Below are positions 63,311 to 64,000 of a DNA stretch of 64,000 nt, one piece after another. Origin of the DNA: Typhlomys cinereus (Eukaryota; Chordata; Mammalia; Rodentia; Platacanthomyidae); NCBI GenBank assembly GCA_023101885.1, contig JALPQD010000625.1, positions 825,671-889,670 on the forward strand. The letters are read 5' to 3'. The notes below the pieces were generated by a model, which did no database searches, had not been told where the DNA came from, and saw nothing but the letters and a program-made list of their open reading frames with translations. A program made the position numbers and the translations under genes. Each line of letters begins with the position of its first letter. The first letter of the stretch is position 1.

Positions 63311-64000
63311 ACATCCATAGGCTACTAAACACCATAGCTCAGCAACTCTATAGTCTGATGCACACTGTCGGTTGGTTACCTTTGTGATCCACTGGCTGGC
63401 TAGGAACCATGGCTGATTGCAGTTGGTGAGAGTCCTAAGAAAGGATGATATACCCTTTCACCCCACCCCGCTCTGCCTGTCGGGAAGCGCGCGGGTGGTC
63501 CAGCCGAGCCTCACCCCGCAACTCTAGGTAAGCCCTGGCCGCGCCCGCCCACCAGAACCCCAGGTCAGCCCAAAGGGACCCGGCTCCAACTCCCGCCATC
63601 CAGCCGGAGCCGCACGCACAGGGCCTAGGGACAAGGAGGACCTCCCCCTGCGTCCGGGCCCCGCCCCAGCTGCCCTCAGGTTAAATAGCTCCACGCCGAA
63701 GCCCCCATCCTCCAATTCCCCACCCCGCTCCACTGGTCCGGACACGCACGCGGTCTAGCCGGGCCTCACCCGTGACCTAGGTAAGCTCTGTCCCTGCCCA
63801 CCCACAGAACCCCAGGCCAAATAATTCAGTTTAGTGAAATTGAAAGATCTTAAAAGTTAAAACGACAATGCCAAAGTCAAACTGCAAATCCATGAGAAGC
63901 AACACTCAAGTAAACAAATTTCCCACTGAAGAAATTAATCCCATAATGTTAGACTCCAACCAGAACAAACCCGCGGAAAAAGGCCAAGAAACCCTCACCC
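63306..64000 (+). mobile_element. Probable L1 5' end (5'UTR and ORF1 start)
   Basis: A GC- and CpG-rich stretch (63460-63830) is unlike anything else in the window. It contains two tandem units: AGGTAAG at 63526 and again at 63779 (period 253), each preceded by 'gcctcacc' and followed by 'cagaaccccagg'. A reading frame starts at 63868. This layout is that of an L1 5'UTR with tandem promoter monomers. The 5' border is uncertain; the 127-base segment at 63306-63432 may be part of it. The element is in sense orientation to Gria3 and is cut by the window end. A CpG island of a cellular gene is the alternative. Confidence 0.6.
63868..64000 (+). CDS. Probable L1 ORF1 N-terminus (partial)
   Basis: ATG at 63868 opens a frame of 44 codons that is still open at the window end, beginning MPKSNCKSMRSNTQ and continuing polar and lysine/asparagine-rich. 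L1 ORF1 encodes an RNA-binding chaperone whose N-terminus is variable and hydrophilic before a coiled coil. The coiled coil and RRM would lie beyond 64000. The assignment rests on position behind a GC-rich 5'UTR and on composition, not on a conserved motif, since none is reached here. The context AACGACAATG is acceptable for initiation. Confidence 0.5.
   Translation, partial: MPKSNCKSMRSNTQVNKFPTEEINPIMLDSNQNKPAEKGQETLT

Larger units (their letters stand above)
52774..64000 (+). other. Gria3 intron, runs off the window
   Basis: Starts with the donor GTAAGA and has no acceptor partner or further GluA3 coding sequence before 64000, so it is at least 11.2 kb. Confidence 0.88.

Noticed and set aside
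63460..63830. CpG island of a cellular gene promoter
   Set aside because: The tandem 253-base structure followed by an L1-like ORF1 start fits a retrotransposon 5'UTR better, though sequence beyond the window would settle it.

Overview
This window is mammalian nuclear DNA, almost all of it intron. Split genes with canonical splice sites, processed retrocopies, B1, ID and B4-type SINEs and many L1 fragments point to a rodent of the mouse-related clade. I saw no B2 SINE and no murine-type L1 monomers, so mouse and rat are unlikely. A non-muroid rodent fits better (jerboa-, kangaroo-rat- or beaver-like), but I cannot name the species from sequence alone.

The only host protein-coding gene is the AMPA-type glutamate receptor subunit gene Gria3, on the + strand. 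Two consecutive coding exons are present, at 6659-6846 and 52720-52773, both encoding part of the extracellular amino-terminal domain. A 45,873-base intron separates them. Positions 1-6658 and 52774-64000 are the flanking introns. GRIA3 is X-linked in mammals, so this is very probably X-chromosome DNA, and its L1 load suits that.

The large intron is a layered record of retrotransposition. Main landmarks: a 5'-truncated L1 with ORF2 remains at 10196-12475, carrying a second, younger L1 fragment nested inside it (10643-11044); a GAA/TTC triplet tract (17200-17380); an L1 3' end plus GATA satellite plus HNRNPH2-type processed pseudogene stacked at one target site (28964-32175); several L1 3' ends with guanine-rich tracts; and recently inserted SINEs with perfect target-site duplications (7630, 35572, 46190). 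Old MIR, L2 and CR1/L3-like pieces lie between them. In the last intron the window closes on what appears to be the GC-rich 5' end of an L1 (about 63306-64000), with two tandem units of 253-base period and the start of an ORF1. A 127-base perfect copy of part of this region sits 455 bases upstream between GA tracts.

I found no convincing new coding system. The most interesting signals are structural: serial insertion at a reused target site, a GA-bounded templated duplication, non-B-DNA-prone tracts, and a few unique AT-rich stretches that could be conserved regulatory elements. Repeat-family names rest on recognition, not on a database search, and most repeat borders are approximate unless a target-site duplication is given.
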